This document shows, piece after piece, positions 1 to 8,577 of a stretch of DNA of 64,000 nt. Position numbers and translations under genes: made by a program. The DNA comes from Halomonas sp. A40-4. Lineage in GTDB: Bacteria > Pseudomonadota > Gammaproteobacteria > Pseudomonadales > Halomonadaceae. The stretch spans positions 3,410,001 to 3,474,000 of the forward strand of contig NZ_CP065230.1 of the NCBI RefSeq assembly GCF_015767635.1, given 5' to 3'. How positions within the stretch are numbered: position 1 is the first letter of the stretch; each line of letters begins with the position of its first letter. The notes beneath the pieces were generated by a model, which saw only the letters and a program-made list of their open reading frames with translations, was not told the origin of the DNA and did not search any database.

Positions 1-1047
1 CTCCACCGAGTGCTGAACCTCTTTGACGCCTTTCTCGGCTTTTTCAGCCGCCTGGCTGGAAATGGTATCGGCATTGCTGGCCGACTCACTGTTCTGACGC
101 ACGATCGAAGACATCTCTTCCATGCTGGACGCCGTCTCTTGCAGGGCAGACGCCTGCTCCTCGGTTCTGGACGCAAGGTCCTCGCTGCCGGAGGCAATCT
201 CGTCCGACGCCACATTGACATTGCGGGCACCGTCGCGCACCGCCTGGAAGCTGACATCCATGCGCGCGATAAAACCATCGAACTCCCGTGCCAGCTCACC
301 AATCTCGTCGCGCCGCTGGCTATCAATACGCGCGGTGAGATCGCCCTCACCCTCGGTAATATCGCGAATGCGCCCGCTGACCTGGCGAAGCGCCCGGGAC
401 ATCAGGTTCGGCCCCATCAAGGCAATCACCAGCGTGGCCAATAACACCAATGCCGTGAAACCCATTACCCAACGCTGCTGAACGGCGACTGCCGCCAGTG
501 TTTCTTGCTCCAGCGCCAGGCCACGCGCATCGGCGCTTTCCCCGGCAATGTTGTAAAGCTCCCGCAACGAATTAAAGGCCGCTAACGAGTCGCCTTCCAG
601 TTGCGCCTCAGCGGCGTCAAGCTCGCCGTCTGCATGCAGGTCGAAAACACGCTGAGACGCCGCCTCCCATGCCGCGTAACGATCCTCGAACGGCTCAAGC
701 CCCTCGCTTACCTGTGGATACGCCTCTAGTAGCTCGAGGAAGTCATGCATCCGGTCATACGCCTGCTCGGCATTTTCGCGATAATCGTCGTACTGAGCGC
801 TTGCCCCCTCACTGCCAGGCGCTTCACGCAGTACTTCAAGTTCGGCCACCCGTGCCTGGTATAGGTCGCGGTCCGCATTGAGCACAGCTGAAACGGCCGG
901 GTTAAAGGAGCCACTGAACGCCGTCATGCGTTCACGCATCGACTGGACAAGCAGACTATCGACCACCACGACGCCCAGCAGCGACAGGGCCACCAGGATA
1001 AACGCCAGGGTGTATTTCACATTGATCTTATGGAGTTTTTCCAGCAT
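1..1047 (-). CDS. Methyl-accepting chemotaxis protein, 5' part (runs off left edge)
   Basis: Membrane chemoreceptor that would sense an external ligand and control CheA. Only the first 349 codons are present. The start at 1047 is followed by a membrane segment at about residues 12-30, a periplasmic helical sensor of about 150 residues rich in D and E, and a second membrane segment near 190-210. A HAMP linker follows (RDITEGEGDL near residue 228), then the start of the signalling coil (ASRTEEQASALQETASSMEE). The ligand cannot be told from sequence. It lies downstream of the flagellin gene on the same strand and has its own sigma-28-like promoter at 1126-1152, so it belongs to the late motility regulon. 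The family is certain; the C-terminal signalling tip is outside the window. Confidence 0.93.
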   Translation of the reverse strand, partial: MLEKLHKINVKYTLAFILVALSLLGVVVVDSLLVQSMRERMTAFSGSFNPAVSAVLNADRDLYQARVAELEVLREAPGSEGASAQYDDYRENAEQAYDRMHDFLELLEAYPQVSEGLEPFEDRYAAWEAASQRVFDLHADGELDAAEAQLEGDSLAAFNSLRELYNIAGESADARGLALEQETLAAVAVQQRWVMGFTALVLLATLVIALMGPNLMSRALRQVSGRIRDITEGEGDLTARIDSQRRDEIGELAREFDGFIARMDVSFQAVRDGARNVNVASDEIASGSEDLASRTEEQASALQETASSMEEMSSIVRQNSESASNADTISSQAAEKAEKGVKEVQHSVE

Positions 1048-1125
1048 CGCATCAGCCTTTGAGTTGTCATCTTTATTATGGTGATAGCCAACCCTGGCAG
1101 AATGTTGCTGTGTCCTGTCTTTCTA

Positions 1126-1152
1126 CTATCGGCTGCGACGCGGTGGGCTTGA
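1126..1152 (-). promoter_or_regulatory. Sigma-28 (FliA)-like promoter of the chemoreceptor gene
   Basis: Reading the minus strand, TCAAGCCC (1152-1145), an 11-bp spacer, then GCCGATAG (1133-1126). The FliA consensus is TAAAGTTT-N11-GCCGATAA, so the -10 matches at 7 of 8 and the spacing is exact, while the -35 is weaker. The start codon is about 75 bp downstream. Confidence 0.6.
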
Positions 1153-1221
1153 GCACATGGCGTCGAGAAATGTTGCTTTCAATAAACGTTGTATCCGCCG
1201 GGGGGAAGCGCAGCGGCTTTA

Positions 1222-1413
1222 TCAGCCTAACATCGCCTGAGTATGCTCGCGCTGCTGCTTCACGGCGCTGTCGACAATATCCAGCAGGGCTTGAAAGTCT
1301 TCGGGGGATGTTTGGTCTAGACCGTGGTTTTCGGCACGCTCAATTGTCGCTTGGGTATCGCGGATTAGCGATTCAAGTTCCTGCGCGACGCGTTGGTGTT
1401 CATCGGGACTCAT
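1222..1413 (-). CDS. Small hypothetical protein near flagellar genes (63 aa)
   Basis: Not recognised. The 63-residue product is soluble, charged and predicted mostly helical (e.g. VAQELESLIRDTQATIERAE), with no signal peptide or membrane segment. It starts 27 bp after the 115-residue gene on the same strand, so the two probably share a transcript. Its position after fliC is where FliS/FliT-type chaperone genes often sit, but neither signature is evident. No strong Shine-Dalgarno sequence is visible, which lowers confidence in the start. Confidence 0.6.
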   Translation of the reverse strand: MSPDEHQRVAQELESLIRDTQATIERAENHGLDQTSPEDFQALLDIVDSAVKQQREHTQAMLG

Positions 1414-1440
1414 GGTTGGCTCGCTTGTTTAGCCTTGGCG

Positions 1441-1788
1441 CTATTGGCCTTGCTGTAAACGCTGCACGCGGTCGTATAACGCCTTGGCACTTTCCACCGC
1501 AACGGTTTCGTTTTGATCCAGAGTAAGCATGCCATCTCGTCGCTCGTCACTGATGACGGCTTCCAACTCCGTTTGGTAGCGGCTTAGCAAGTGCTGAAGG
1601 TTCATGCGGATCATCGTCAGCTCTAACTCGAACTCTATTTTCAGGTTTTTGTTTCGATGCTTCTCATCAGGTGATTGGCTTGCCGTGATCATGGCTTCAA
1701 GGGTGTTGTTAATCTGCCTTTCCAGAGCGTTGAGCCTGGGAATTAAATCGTACACCACCTCATGGGCAGAAATGCTTTTTTGGCTCAT
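1441..1788 (-). CDS. Small helical hypothetical protein downstream of flagellin (115 aa)
   Basis: Not recognised. The protein is helical with coiled-coil-like heptads (LIPRLNALERQINNTLEAM, then an E/L-rich stretch), and has no signal peptide or membrane segment. It begins about 40 bp beyond the fliC terminator and is followed at 27 bp by the 63-residue gene. A flagellar chaperone or assembly role is possible from position and helical character only. The ribosome binding site is weak (GAAGTGA about 5 bases ahead of the ATG). Confidence 0.65.
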   Translation of the reverse strand: MSQKSISAHEVVYDLIPRLNALERQINNTLEAMITASQSPDEKHRNKNLKIEFELELTMIRMNLQHLLSRYQTELEAVISDERRDGMLTLDQNETVAVESAKALYDRVQRLQQGQ

Positions 1789-1825
1789 TGGGTCACTTCA
1801 GCCTATAACGCTTGCCGGTTTATCT

Positions 1826-1852
1826 CATAAAAACGGGGCCTTGCGGCCCCGT
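1826..1852 (-). terminator. Rho-independent terminator of fliC
   Basis: Perfect 8-bp GC-rich stem (1833-1840 with 1845-1852, arm ACGGGGCC) with a 4-base loop. On the minus strand it is followed by a run of five T. It lies 35 bp beyond the fliC stop codon. Confidence 0.88.
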
Positions 1853-1886
1853 TATATGTCGATCAATCAGCCTATTGGCTAACCAA

Positions 1887-3632
1887 TTAGCCCAGCAGAG
1901 ACAGAACGTTCTGCGGCAGCTGGTTGGCCTGGGCCAGTACAGAAGTACCTGCCTGCTGCAGGATCTGTGCACGGGTCATATTAGCAACTTCAGTCGCGTA
2001 GTCGGCATCTTCGATACGCGAGCGGGCCGCTGAAAGGTTAGTTTCGTTGGTGCTCAGATTAGTGATCGCAGATTCAAAGCGGTTCTGCACGGCACCAAGG
2101 TCGGAGCGTAGGCTATCTACTTCGGCAATGGCTTTATCAAGATCGTCGAGACTAGAACGCTCAGTAGAGGTAGTTGCCTCAGTAGTCAGCGCACCATCTT
2201 GATCAGTGAAATACTGCACACCTGTATCATCAGTAACGATTCCGCCATTATCTTCACGGACGAACAGTTCAGTTTCTGTGAACTCATTGGTAACCAATGC
2301 GTCGTCGCCATCCACATAAACTGCGGCTGCACCGGCACCACCGAAGTCAGAAGTCACGCTTCCATCGTCTTCAATAGTGGTATTAGCACCATTAGACTGA
2401 ACAGTGGTTTCGATGAAATTGTTATTATCATTAGAAAGTGTAGCTACTTCTTGATTTGTTAAGGAAGCACCTAAGACAGACAAGTCATTATTAGCATCGC
2501 CATCTGAAGAAAGAGTCGGGCCACCAGAAATGGCAATTTCTGAGTTTCCAGCAGCATTTGCATCGGCTGCAACGGCAGCAGTCAAATTAGTTGCTGTTGC
2601 AGCAGTACCGGAGCCACCGTCATTAAGCGTCAATTCATTGGCTGCAGATAGGTAGAGCTGGTTTCCATCCTTATCTGTAATGTTTCCGGTGCTATCGACC
2701 AAGATATCTTGCGAACCGCCACTAAAGGTATAGGTGGCTTCGGTAGGTGCATCAGCAGAACCTGTCAACATTGTCGCTGCGTCACCTTCAGCAAGATCAG
2801 TGACGTCTGTAGTCAGATTGCCTTCGCCATCACTAGTCAATGTACCAGTGATCGTACCAGAACCAAATCCAAGCTGAGCGGCATTAGTCACAGGTGTACC
2901 GGCGCCATCACTTGTAATTGTAACTGTATCGGTATCAGCAAGCTGGCCTAACACATCAGTTGCCGAGGCGACTGTGTTTTCTTCCTGAAGCGTATAATCT
3001 CCAGGTCCGCCTGATGCAATGACATTACCCGCCGTTTGAAGATCGGTTTCTGTCGCAGCTGCGTTATCAATTTCACCTGCACCGTTCACATTAAACCCTG
3101 CAAGATTCAATGTTTCTTTATTGACTTGAGCAAGGTTTAATTCAATAACTTGACTATCATCTGCGCCGACTTGTATTTGAACAGTACGCTGGGTAGGATC
3201 AGCCGCGCCTTCATTCTCCCCTAGGACTTTCGTACCATTGAAGTCGGTTTCTTCAGAAACACGAGTGATTTCAGTCAAGCGCTGATCAATCTCGTCTTGG
3301 ATGGAATTTAAATCTTCTTGGCTATTAGTACCGTTAGCTGCCTGAACAGATAGCTCGCGAATACGCTGCAAGTTATCGTTGATTTGGTCTAAACCGCCTT
3401 CAGCAGTCTGTGCCATGGAGATACCGTCGTTTGCATTACGCTGCGCTTGACCAAGACCGTTAATCTGTGAGGTCATGCGGTTGGCGATGGCCTGACCGGC
3501 CGCATCATCCTTGGCGCTGTTGATACGCAGGCCAGAAGACAAGCGCTCCATGGAAGTGGTAAGCGCATTTTTCGATTCGTTCAGATTCTGCTGACCGATC
3601 ATCGAGGTGATGTTGGTATTGATCACTGACAT
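1887..3632 (-). CDS. fliC: Flagellin FliC with long variable middle domain
   Basis: Structural subunit of the flagellar filament, exported by the flagellar type III system. The 581-residue product has a classic flagellin N-terminus (MSVINTNITSMIGQQNLN, then RLSSGLRINSAKDDAAGQAI) and C-terminus (LSAARSRIEDADYATEVANM, ending LPQNVLSLLG). These D0/D1 parts cover about residues 1-175 and 480-581. Between them lie about 300 residues rich in T, S, N, D and G, with repeated acidic turns, forming the surface-exposed variable region. That stretch (about 2160-3190) is clearly more AT-rich than its surroundings. AAGGAG lies 9 bases before the ATG. It is monocistronic, with a sigma-28 promoter (3706-3732) and a terminator (1826-1852). 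Confidence 0.98.
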   Translation of the reverse strand: MSVINTNITSMIGQQNLNESKNALTTSMERLSSGLRINSAKDDAAGQAIANRMTSQINGLGQAQRNANDGISMAQTAEGGLDQINDNLQRIRELSVQAANGTNSQEDLNSIQDEIDQRLTEITRVSEETDFNGTKVLGENEGAADPTQRTVQIQVGADDSQVIELNLAQVNKETLNLAGFNVNGAGEIDNAAATETDLQTAGNVIASGGPGDYTLQEENTVASATDVLGQLADTDTVTITSDGAGTPVTNAAQLGFGSGTITGTLTSDGEGNLTTDVTDLAEGDAATMLTGSADAPTEATYTFSGGSQDILVDSTGNITDKDGNQLYLSAANELTLNDGGSGTAATATNLTAAVAADANAAGNSEIAISGGPTLSSDGDANNDLSVLGASLTNQEVATLSNDNNNFIETTVQSNGANTTIEDDGSVTSDFGGAGAAAVYVDGDDALVTNEFTETELFVREDNGGIVTDDTGVQYFTDQDGALTTEATTSTERSSLDDLDKAIAEVDSLRSDLGAVQNRFESAITNLSTNETNLSAARSRIEDADYATEVANMTRAQILQQAGTSVLAQANQLPQNVLSLLG

Positions 3633-3705
3633 GGTGTGATTCTCCTTGCTTGGACACTGGCCTAGAAGGCCCGCTTTTCGGCCACTGTGTGTGCCGTTAT
3701 TTTAA

Positions 3706-3732
3706 TTAACGGCGCGGCGGAGAGAACCTTTA
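3706..3732 (-). promoter_or_regulatory. Sigma-28 (FliA)-like promoter of fliC
   Basis: Minus strand TAAAGGTT (3732-3725), 11-bp spacer, GCCGTTAA (3713-3706). This matches the FliA consensus TAAAGTTT-N11-GCCGATAA at 14 of 16 positions with exact spacing. Transcription would start near 3699, about 67 bp before the fliC ATG. Confidence 0.88.
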
Positions 3733-3814
3733 GGGCTAATGCTAAAAAAACACCAAAATACGCCAGAAAAATGTTAACAAACGTAAGCATGGTGCTTGCC
3801 AGCATTTCTATACG

Positions 3815-3838
3815 AAAACAGGGCCTTTCGGCCCTGTT
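3815..3838 (-). terminator. Rho-independent terminator of the first fliD
   Basis: Perfect 9-bp stem (3817-3825 with 3830-3838, arm AACAGGGCC) with a 4-base loop, followed on the minus strand by TT and a short T-rich tract. It lies 32 bp after the fliD stop. Confidence 0.82.
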
Positions 3839-3869
3839 GATAGAACTCACGCTATTACTGGCTAGCAGT

Positions 3870-5264
3870 TTACTTGCGGCCCAACTGATAATCCAGTGCA
3901 TCAAACTGCTGGGTCAAGTATTCGCTGGTACTGTTCATCTGGGCGATCATGGCATCCAGTTGGCCGAACTGGGCACGATAGCGACTAATGGTGCGTTCGA
4001 TGGTACTTTCCATCCGTTCATAGCGGTCGTTCAAGCTATCGATGCGGTTTTCTGCACCACTAATGGCATTGCCTAGGGTGCCGGTTTTGCTCATCAACTG
4101 CTCAAGCGTGGTACTTAAGCTGCTTGCAAGACCTACCGAGCTCTCATTGTCTTCTATGCCAGTAAAAAAGTCGCTCAAGGCATCGGGGCTGTTTTTAGAT
4201 AACTCGCTGACAACGTCGTCGTCCATTTCCAACGTGCCATCGCGCTGCAAGGTAATGCCTAGTTGGCTTAACGTGGCAAGCTCGCCGCCTGCCACGCCAC
4301 TTGTCAGAACGCTGCGCAGGCGGTTTTCTATGGTGCGCACGGTGCTGTCACCAACCAGCTCGGCCGCCTCGCCCGACTCGCTATCAAAATTAGTCGCGGT
4401 GCCGATGGTGCTTTTGACGTCATTGAAAGCTTCAACAAAGTCGCCAATGGCTTCGCGCACTTTCAGCGTATTGCGCTCTACCGTGACGGTACTGCTGGCG
4501 GTTTCACCATCGCCCAGACTTAGCTCGCCCAGGTTCAGCGTCACACCTTGAATGGCGTCTTCAATACTATTGCTGGCGCTGGTGATGGCGATGCCGTTCA
4601 CCGTCAGAGCGACATCCTGGCCGCTTTGCGCGGTGTCGCTAGCGAAGGGCGGCGTGGTAACGTCTGTGCCATCCGCATTAACAAAACTAAAGCCGCTTAC
4701 CGAGGCATCCAGGCCCGTCTCGCTGGAGCTAAGTGCCAGGCGGTAGCCTTCGCCGTCAAAAATAACGCTGGCGCTGACGCCTGAGTCTTTGCTGGCGTTA
4801 ATGGCATCGCGAATGTCTTCCAGGCTGCTGTCCGCGGCTACGTCGATATTAACGCTATCCTGGCCTGCGAAGTCGAGCCGCAGTTGAGTAGCACCGCCCA
4901 TATCGAGGGGAGTGTCGCTATCGGTTACCCGCTGGGAAGCTAACGTGCCACTAGTAGCCAGCGCAGTGACCTCAACGCGGTAGCTGCCTGGCAGGGCATC
5001 CGCGCTGGTGGTGGCGGAAATTTCATCGCCACGTACATTGGCCGACAGGCTCTGGTAGAGCTTGGGGTCGTTCAGCGCATCAACTGCATCCTGGAATTTA
5101 TCCATGGATGACTGGATTTTGCCGTAGGCGGAAATCTTGGCTTCCTGCTGTTCCTGCTGGCGGGTGATCGGTGCGAGCTTGCCGCGTTCGGCATCGTTCA
5201 ACTGATCCAACAAGCTGTTAAGGTCAAGGCCAGAACCTATACCTAGAGAGGTAATCGTTGCCAT
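3870..5264 (-). CDS. fliD: Flagellar filament cap protein FliD, copy 1
   Basis: Hook-associated protein 2, the pentameric cap that folds flagellin at the filament tip. The 464-residue product opens with the FliD signature (ITSLGIGSGLDLNSLLDQL) and has a coiled C-terminus ending in a YLTQQFDALDYQLGR-type tail, both needed for cap assembly. The ATG at 5264 was chosen because the FliD signature begins there and AGGA lies about 9 bases ahead; an in-frame extension to 5315 lacks homology. A related but clearly different paralog lies upstream (5478-6830). This copy has its own sigma-28 promoter (5351-5377) and terminator (3815-3838). Confidence 0.95.
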   Translation of the reverse strand: MATITSLGIGSGLDLNSLLDQLNDAERGKLAPITRQQEQQEAKISAYGKIQSSMDKFQDAVDALNDPKLYQSLSANVRGDEISATTSADALPGSYRVEVTALATSGTLASQRVTDSDTPLDMGGATQLRLDFAGQDSVNIDVAADSSLEDIRDAINASKDSGVSASVIFDGEGYRLALSSSETGLDASVSGFSFVNADGTDVTTPPFASDTAQSGQDVALTVNGIAITSASNSIEDAIQGVTLNLGELSLGDGETASSTVTVERNTLKVREAIGDFVEAFNDVKSTIGTATNFDSESGEAAELVGDSTVRTIENRLRSVLTSGVAGGELATLSQLGITLQRDGTLEMDDDVVSELSKNSPDALSDFFTGIEDNESSVGLASSLSTTLEQLMSKTGTLGNAISGAENRIDSLNDRYERMESTIERTISRYRAQFGQLDAMIAQMNSTSEYLTQQFDALDYQLGRK

Positions 5265-5350
5265 ACTGGGAGTCCTCAGTAAAAGGCTAAACCTATCCTC
5301 TGCACTGCGGGCCACTCACGCCACGTCAACGCAAAATTTTAATAAAAACA

Positions 5351-5377
5351 TTATCGGTCAAAGTGAGCGCAACTTTA
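5351..5377 (-). promoter_or_regulatory. Sigma-28 (FliA)-like promoter of fliD copy 1
   Basis: Minus strand TAAAGTTG (5377-5370), 11-bp spacer, ACCGATAA (5358-5351). It matches TAAAGTTT-N11-GCCGATAA at 14 of 16 positions. Transcription would start near 5344, about 80 bp ahead of the ATG at 5264. Confidence 0.88.
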
Positions 5378-5421
5378 GCGCTTTTTTATTGCTTTAGATA
5401 TTTATGGCGGTTTCAATTAAC

Positions 5422-5448
5422 AAAAAAGCCTGCGCGAAGCAGGCTTTT
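5422..5448 (-). terminator. Rho-independent terminator of the second fliD
   Basis: Perfect 10-bp stem (5424-5433 with 5439-5448, arm AAAAGCCTGC) with a 5-base loop, flanked by A and T runs. It lies 30 bp beyond the stop of the 5478-6830 gene and is nearly symmetric, so it could work in both directions. Confidence 0.87.
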
Positions 5449-5477
5449 CAAACGTAACTTACTGTATTGACTGCGCG

Positions 5478-6830
5478 TTAGCGACCTAACTGGGCATCGA
5501 GCGAATCAAACTGCTGAGTTAAGTAGTTACTGGTCTGGTTCATCTCGGCGATCATGCCGTCCAGTTGGCCAAACTGGGTGCGGTAACGGTCGATGGTCTG
5601 GCCGATGGACTGCTCCATGCTAGTGTAGCGGTCGCCGAGTGATTCGACCCGGCTTTCACTGCCGCTGATTGCGCCGCTTACGGTCCCATTTGAGCTCAGC
5701 ATCTGCTCCACAGCGGTATTCACTTGACCTGCCAGGCCAGGGTTATCGCCACTGCCCGCGAAGAATTCAGAAAGCGCCTGCTGATCATTGGCGACGACGT
5801 CATTTAGCTTGTCGTTATCCAGCGAGAGCGTGCCGTCAACCTCAAGCGAAATACCGATTTGACTGAGCATCGAGAAGCCATCGCCATCTTGCGCGACACC
5901 GCCACTCAGCACGCTGCGCATGCGAGACTCAACGGTACGAACCGTGCTGTCACCATTGAGTGGTCCAGCCTGCCCGGTCTCCTGGTTGAAGCTGGTCAGC
6001 TCGCCTGTTGACTCTTTCAGCGCGTTATACGAATCGACAAACGACGTGACGGCTTCACGCACGGCAAGAGTGTCCTGCTCTACCGCAACGGTGCTATCGC
6101 CCTCGCTTTGCAGGTTCAGCGTAACGCCTTGAATCGCACCTTCGACCTGATTGGTCGGGCTGGTGATATCGATGCCGTTGACGTTTAAAGCAGCGTCGGT
6201 GCCATCCTGCAATGTATTTGCTGTATCAGCAGCGAACGGGGCGGCATCGCTAAACGAGAAGTTACTGATAGATGCATCCGCACCGGTTTCTCGTGAGCTT
6301 AGCGCCAACCGATCTTGGGTGCCATCGTTGATGATAGTGGCATTGACCCCCGCGTTTTCATCCGCATTGATGGCATCGCGGATATCTTCCATCGAACTGT
6401 CGGCGGCGATGGCAACCGTAGTTTCACTGCCGTCGCCAAAGGCGAACGTCATGTCCTGGGCGGCCGTGGTGAGTGCCGCTTCCGCATCGTCTACACCCTC
6501 GGAGGCCAACGTACCCCGCGTGGCCAAGGTATCCACGGTAATGTTGTAACTGCCGGGCATGGCAGTTTCATCGGCGGCAGCGCCCACTGATTCGCCACTG
6601 ACATTGGTCGACAGGCTCTCGAAGAGGGAACCGTCAGCAAGTGCACTCGCCGAGTCCTGGAACGCGGAAAGCGCACTCTCCAACTGACCATAGGCCGATA
6701 TTTTGGTATTTTCGGTTTCTACTTGTTGCTCAATCGGGACAAGCTTTTCGCGTTCAGCGTCTTCAAGCTGATCGAGCAAGCCGTTCAGGTCCAACCCTGA
6801 CCCTATACCGAGAGAAGAAATAGCACCCAT
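5478..6830 (-). CDS. Flagellar filament cap protein FliD, copy 2 (paralog)
   Basis: Second filament-cap protein, 450 residues. It has the same N-terminal signature (AISSLGIGSGLDLNGLLDQL) and C-terminal tail (NYLTQQFDSLDAQLGR) as copy 1, but the two differ through most of the middle, so they are old paralogs and not a fresh duplication. AAGGCGG lies about 8 bases ahead of the ATG. It has its own sigma-28-like promoter (6954-6980) and terminator (5422-5448). The two caps might serve alternative flagellins or two filament types, but only one flagellin lies in the window. Confidence 0.94.
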   Translation of the reverse strand: MGAISSLGIGSGLDLNGLLDQLEDAEREKLVPIEQQVETENTKISAYGQLESALSAFQDSASALADGSLFESLSTNVSGESVGAAADETAMPGSYNITVDTLATRGTLASEGVDDAEAALTTAAQDMTFAFGDGSETTVAIAADSSMEDIRDAINADENAGVNATIINDGTQDRLALSSRETGADASISNFSFSDAAPFAADTANTLQDGTDAALNVNGIDITSPTNQVEGAIQGVTLNLQSEGDSTVAVEQDTLAVREAVTSFVDSYNALKESTGELTSFNQETGQAGPLNGDSTVRTVESRMRSVLSGGVAQDGDGFSMLSQIGISLEVDGTLSLDNDKLNDVVANDQQALSEFFAGSGDNPGLAGQVNTAVEQMLSSNGTVSGAISGSESRVESLGDRYTSMEQSIGQTIDRYRTQFGQLDGMIAEMNQTSNYLTQQFDSLDAQLGR

Positions 6831-6953
6831 ACGCTAACCGCCTTTTTTGAAACGAGTGAAGCAACCGCCTTCATTAACGCCCATCCACTACACCTTACTG
6901 GGCTACCGTGTTGCTAACGTTAAATATGTTTATTTCATTACTGATTACTTAGT

Positions 6954-6980
6954 GACTCGGCTTATAAAGAACAACCTTGA
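6954..6980 (-). promoter_or_regulatory. Sigma-28-like promoter of fliD copy 2
   Basis: Minus strand TCAAGGTT (6980-6973), 11-bp spacer, GCCGAGTC (6961-6954). The spacing is exact and 11 of 16 positions match the FliA consensus, so it is weaker than those of fliC and fliD copy 1. The leader would be about 115 bases. Confidence 0.62.
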
Positions 6981-7035
6981 ACATTCTAGCCAATTTTTAA
7001 GTACCAAAATGTAACCAAGCGTGTGCGAGTGCACG

Positions 7036-8352
7036 CTATCGCCCGACCCCCAGATACGTAAGCCCCGCTGCCTGGGCGGCGCTTGGTGTAAACAGGTTGC
7101 GTCCATCGATCACCACTTTATCGTTTAGCTGGCTGGCTAGCCATTCCAGATCGACGCTGCGAAATGCTTTCCATTCGGTACAGATCACCAGGGCATCAGC
7201 CCCTTTGACTGCCTGAATGCGGTCGCCGGCGAGCAGCAGATCGTCGCGGTCGCCGTAAAGGCGGCGGCATTCGGCCATGGCCTCGGGATCGAAGGCCTGC
7301 ACCTTGGCGCCCGCCTGCCAGACCGCTTCCATCAACGTGCGGCTGGGGGCTTCGCGCATGTCGTCGGTGTCGGGCTTGAAGGCCAGCCCCCACACGGCAA
7401 TGGTTTTTCCCGTCACATTACCCAGCGCTGATTGCAGTTTGGTGAATAGGGTTTGCTTTTGCTGGGCGTTAACCGTTTCCACTGCATTGAGTAGCGCGGG
7501 GGTGTAGCCCAGTTGCAGCGCGATGCGCTCAAGGGCCTGCACATCCTTGGGAAAGCATGAGCCGCCGTAGCCACAGCCGGGGTAAATAAAGTGGTAGCCA
7601 ATGCGCGGGTCGCTGCCAATGCCTCGGCGCACGTCTTCAATATCCACGTCGAGACGTTCGGCAAGGTTGGCCATTTCATTCATGAAGCTGATCTTGGTGG
7701 CCAGCATGGCGTTGGCGGCGTATTTGGTGAGCTCTGCCGCGCGCACGCTCATGAACATCAATTTTTCGTGGTTACGGTTATAGGGGGCGTAGCATTCGTG
7801 CATGCGGGCTTTGACGCGCTCGCTTTCAGTCCCGACGATAATTCGTGCGCCGCGGGTAAAGTCCTCAATTGCGGCGCCTTCTTTCATGAATTCAGGGTTG
7901 GAACACACATCAAACGGCACATCGACGCCACGGGCAGCGAGGGTTTCGCTGATCGCTGCATGCACCTTCTCAGCAGTACCTACCGGCACGGTGGATTTGT
8001 CGATCACCAGCTTGTAATCGTTCATGTGCTGGCCAATGGTGCGCGCAACATCCAGGACGTAGCGCAAGTCTGCGCTGCCGTCTTCATCCGGCGGGGTGCC
8101 CACGGCGATAAACACCAGCTCACCATCGCGCACGGCTTGCTCGGCATTGGTGGTAAAGCTGAGCCGCCCGGCGTCGACATTGTGAGCCACAATATTGCTG
8201 AGACCCGGCTCGAAGATGGGCACTTCACCGGCATTCAACTGGGCGATCCGCTCGGCGTTAACGTCCATGCAGGTGACCTGATGGCCGACATCGGCCAGGC
8301 AGGCGCCTGCGACTAATCCTACGTAACCGGTTCCAAAAACACTGATATGCAT
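7036..8352 (-). CDS. ugd: UDP-glucose 6-dehydrogenase
   Basis: Oxidises UDP-glucose to UDP-glucuronate with two NAD+, supplying exopolysaccharide or lipopolysaccharide synthesis. The 438-residue product starts with the Rossmann motif MHISVFGTGYVGLVAGACLA, has the conserved STVPVGT and NPEFMKEGAA motifs, and carries the catalytic cysteine in GYGGSCFPKD (C266). The C-terminal nucleotide-binding domain includes KTIAVWGLAFKPDTDDMREA. Length is normal. The start has GAG-type Shine-Dalgarno spacing, with GAGTTAACACGGC before the ATG. No sugar transferases are adjacent, so its polysaccharide is unknown; it appears monocistronic. Confidence 0.96.
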   Translation of the reverse strand: MHISVFGTGYVGLVAGACLADVGHQVTCMDVNAERIAQLNAGEVPIFEPGLSNIVAHNVDAGRLSFTTNAEQAVRDGELVFIAVGTPPDEDGSADLRYVLDVARTIGQHMNDYKLVIDKSTVPVGTAEKVHAAISETLAARGVDVPFDVCSNPEFMKEGAAIEDFTRGARIIVGTESERVKARMHECYAPYNRNHEKLMFMSVRAAELTKYAANAMLATKISFMNEMANLAERLDVDIEDVRRGIGSDPRIGYHFIYPGCGYGGSCFPKDVQALERIALQLGYTPALLNAVETVNAQQKQTLFTKLQSALGNVTGKTIAVWGLAFKPDTDDMREAPSRTLMEAVWQAGAKVQAFDPEAMAECRRLYGDRDDLLLAGDRIQAVKGADALVICTEWKAFRSVDLEWLASQLNDKVVIDGRNLFTPSAAQAAGLTYLGVGR

Positions 8353-8577
8353 GCCGTGTTAACTCACTCATCAATACGGGTGGCGAAATTTATGACGAGC
8401 TTATCACGTCATTTGGGCATTGATGACGGGGCGTGGCAGGAAAAACATGGGATAGACGTTGGTCTAATATCGACTTTCGTTTATAATGCACTGCAACACC
8501 CCGGCATTGAGCACATAGCATTAAGCATGCGTTTTCAGACGCTCAGTGCTGCCCGGCTAACGTATCAGGAGAAGGAA

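Noticed and set aside
7591..8316. 241-codon open frame on the plus strand opposite ugd
   Set aside because: Antisense shadow with no ribosome binding site or recognised motif; ugd is unambiguous.
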